Assembly: GCA_020633295.1 (NCBI GenBank)
Contig: JACKDW010000007.1
Coordinates: forward strand, 1 to 64,000
Reading direction: 5' to 3'
DNA: 64,000 bases
DNA from: Myxococcales bacterium
Lineage (GTDB): Bacteria > Myxococcota_A > Polyangia > Nannocystales > Nannocystaceae
A program made the translations under genes and the position numbers. Within the stretch, counting starts at the first letter, position 1; each line of letters begins with the position of its first letter. The notes beneath the pieces were generated by a model. That model worked only from the letters and a program-made list of their open reading frames with translations. It did not search any database and had not been told where the DNA came from. This document shows positions 62,698 to 64,000 of this stretch, one piece after another.

Positions 62698-62974
62698 GGA
62701 TATCCGCCTTCTACGCTTTCTCGCGGCCGCCTGGTGAGTGCTCCGCGCGCGTCGGAGCCTCAACGCGCGGGCGCCCGCGCGTGTTCACGTCGCCGTCGAT
62801 TCCGGCTGGCCAGCGTCGAGCATTACCACGCGCGCGGCGGTCGAGCGCAGGCGGCGCGCCCCCCCGGCGAGCGCGTGGAACATGCTCCATGCCCGTGCCA
62901 TATTGGGCCGCGCTCGCGGCTGCGCGCACCGCGTTGCCTGTACCCATCCCCGGAACTTACTCCTATTCGTACCC

Positions 62975-63856
62975 GTGCTCCCACTGATCAAGACTCTTCG
63001 ACCCAAGCAGTGGATCAAGAACCTGTTCGTGGCCGTCCCGTTGATGTTCGGCCAGAAGCTCACCGATCCCACGAGCTTGCTGATCACCGCCGGCGCGGTC
63101 GCGCTGTTCTGTCTGGTCTCGGGCAGCGTCTACGTCCTCAACGACCTCGTCGACCTCGAGAAGGATCGCGCGCACCCGAAGAAGTGCAAGCGGCCGCTGC
63201 CCTCCGGTGAGCTGTCCGAGAAGACCGCGCGCACCTTCGTGATCGTCGCGGTGCCCGTCGCGCTCGCGCTCGGCTACTTCCTCGACCCGCTGTACGCGGC
63301 GATCCTCGCCGGCTACTTCGTCAACAACCTCGCGTACAGCTTCAAGGTCAAGAACCTCCCCTACGTCGACGTGCTCTCGATCGCGCTCGGCTTCATCCTG
63401 CGCGTGCTCGCCGGCGCGGCCGCGCTGAACATCAACCCCTCCCTCTGGGTGGTCGCCACGACGGGGCTGCTGGCGATGTTCCTCGGCTTCGGCAAGCGCG
63501 CGCACGAGCTCTCGGCGCCGCCGGAGCAGGCCGAGAAGCAGCGAGCCGTGCTCGCGCGCTACAACGCCGGGTTGACGCGCGCGCTGCTGTACGCGCTCGG
63601 CGTCGCCAGCGTGAGCGTGTACCTCGCCTACACGATGTCCGCCCACGTCGCGCAGCTGTTCACGCCGGCCGCCGCCGGCAAGCTGCCCTACACGACCGTG
63701 CTCGCGCTGATCGCCATCCCGCGCTTCATTCAGCTCGCGGTCACGCGCCCCGACGCCGAGAGCCCGACCGAGGAGATGCTCCGCGATCCGCTGTTCATGG
63801 GCTCCTTCGTCGTCTGGCTCGTGCTGCTCGCGGCCATCCTCTACGGCTGGCTCTGA
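62975..63856 (+). CDS. UbiA-family prenyltransferase, decaprenyl-phosphate phosphoribosyltransferase-like
   Basis: The 293-aa integral membrane enzyme begins LPLIKTLRPKQWIKNLFVAVPLMFG, the usual opening of DprE-pathway phosphoribosyltransferases. It carries the Asp-rich motif NDLVDLEKDRAHPKKCKRPLPSG and a second conserved region AYSFKVKNLPYVDVLSIALGFILRVLAGA. It transfers a phosphoribosyl or similar group to polyprenyl phosphate, for arabinose-type or other envelope glycans. GTG at 62975 chosen because it starts the conserved N-terminus; the frame is open farther upstream without homology. Confidence 0.85.
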   Translation: MLPLIKTLRPKQWIKNLFVAVPLMFGQKLTDPTSLLITAGAVALFCLVSGSVYVLNDLVDLEKDRAHPKKCKRPLPSGELSEKTARTFVIVAVPVALALGYFLDPLYAAILAGYFVNNLAYSFKVKNLPYVDVLSIALGFILRVLAGAAALNINPSLWVVATTGLLAMFLGFGKRAHELSAPPEQAEKQRAVLARYNAGLTRALLYALGVASVSVYLAYTMSAHVAQLFTPAAAGKLPYTTVLALIAIPRFIQLAVTRPDAESPTEEMLRDPLFMGSFVVWLVLLAAILYGWL

Positions 63857-64000
63857 GCACACTCTGACCGTTTGGACATAGACGTCGGTCCGCGTCGCGG
63901 TGGCCCCTCGCGCGATCCAATTGGGCCCGGCGCCGACGCTCACCGGCGACGCGCGAGCCCGGAGGGGCCCGAGGACGGCGAGCGACGACACGCGCGCCTA
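63857..64000. other. Short noncoding stretch at window end
   Basis: No gene, terminator with T-run or repeat was recognised in these 144 bases. Confidence 0.5.

Overview
The window looks like chromosome of a GC-rich, predatory-type myxobacterium, most likely of the Nannocystaceae (Myxococcota). The evidence is the set of lipoproteins with Ser/Thr/Gly linkers behind the lipobox, Cys-rich choice-of-anchor-L proteins, a VWA lipoprotein with a long Gly-Asp tract, Hanks-type kinases (one with a TPR tail) and very high third-position GC. I saw no rRNA, intact tRNA or CRISPR array.

Layout. (1) 1-1771: 3' end of a quinol-type NO reductase gene, then a globin and a hemerythrin gene (minus strand). 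This block recurs as 36282-38044 in an indel-rich form. (2) 1772-14.6 kb: tyrosine integrase, a 521-aa and a 926-aa protein of unknown function separated by a repeat-rich 1-kb gap, two lipoproteins, a kinase with a coupled membrane protein, an XRE-type regulator, a perfect 32-bp palindrome and an amidohydrolase remnant. (3) 14.7-32.7 kb: a nitrate-respiration block. It holds a Cys-rich LuxR-type regulator, two CBS-domain proteins that bracket the block, an outer-membrane barrel, a minus-strand napG-napH-moeA/mobB operon, a thioredoxin lipoprotein, and a plus-strand operon: diheme cytochrome c, napA, napG, napH, His-rich polyferredoxin, napF and a small protein. (4) 32.9-36.7 kb: cupin, a 5-formyl-THF cyclo-ligase/hemerythrin fusion, and qNOR (frameshifted near its end). 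(5) 38.0-40.2 kb: a Ser/Thr kinase-TPR gene that lacks its kinase N-lobe exactly at the end of the repeat. (6) 40.2-64 kb: ordinary chromosome with aminotransferases, P5C dehydrogenase, tandem lipoprotein families, an OPT transporter, AraC regulator, surface lipoproteins, MurJ and a UbiA-family prenyltransferase.

How it fits together. Nitrate enters through the barrel (inferred). NapA reduces it in the periplasm, fed by NapGH-type iron-sulphur quinol oxidases and probably by the lipoprotein diheme cytochrome in place of NapB. MoeA/MobB supply molybdenum cofactor. qNOR, globin and hemerythrins handle nitric oxide. No nitrite reductase and no N2O reductase gene is visible.

Main hypothesis. 1772-38044 (about 36.3 kb) behaves like one unit of an integrative element carrying nitrate respiration plus NO defence. 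Its integrase lies about 40 bp from one end, its other end interrupts a kinase gene, and an 11-bp core (agttcgcgctc) at the junction also fits the kinase reading frame. The copy at 1-1771 would then be the circular or tandem-array junction. The competing explanation is an assembly join: 36.55-38.43 kb is full of single-base indels, like unpolished long-read sequence.
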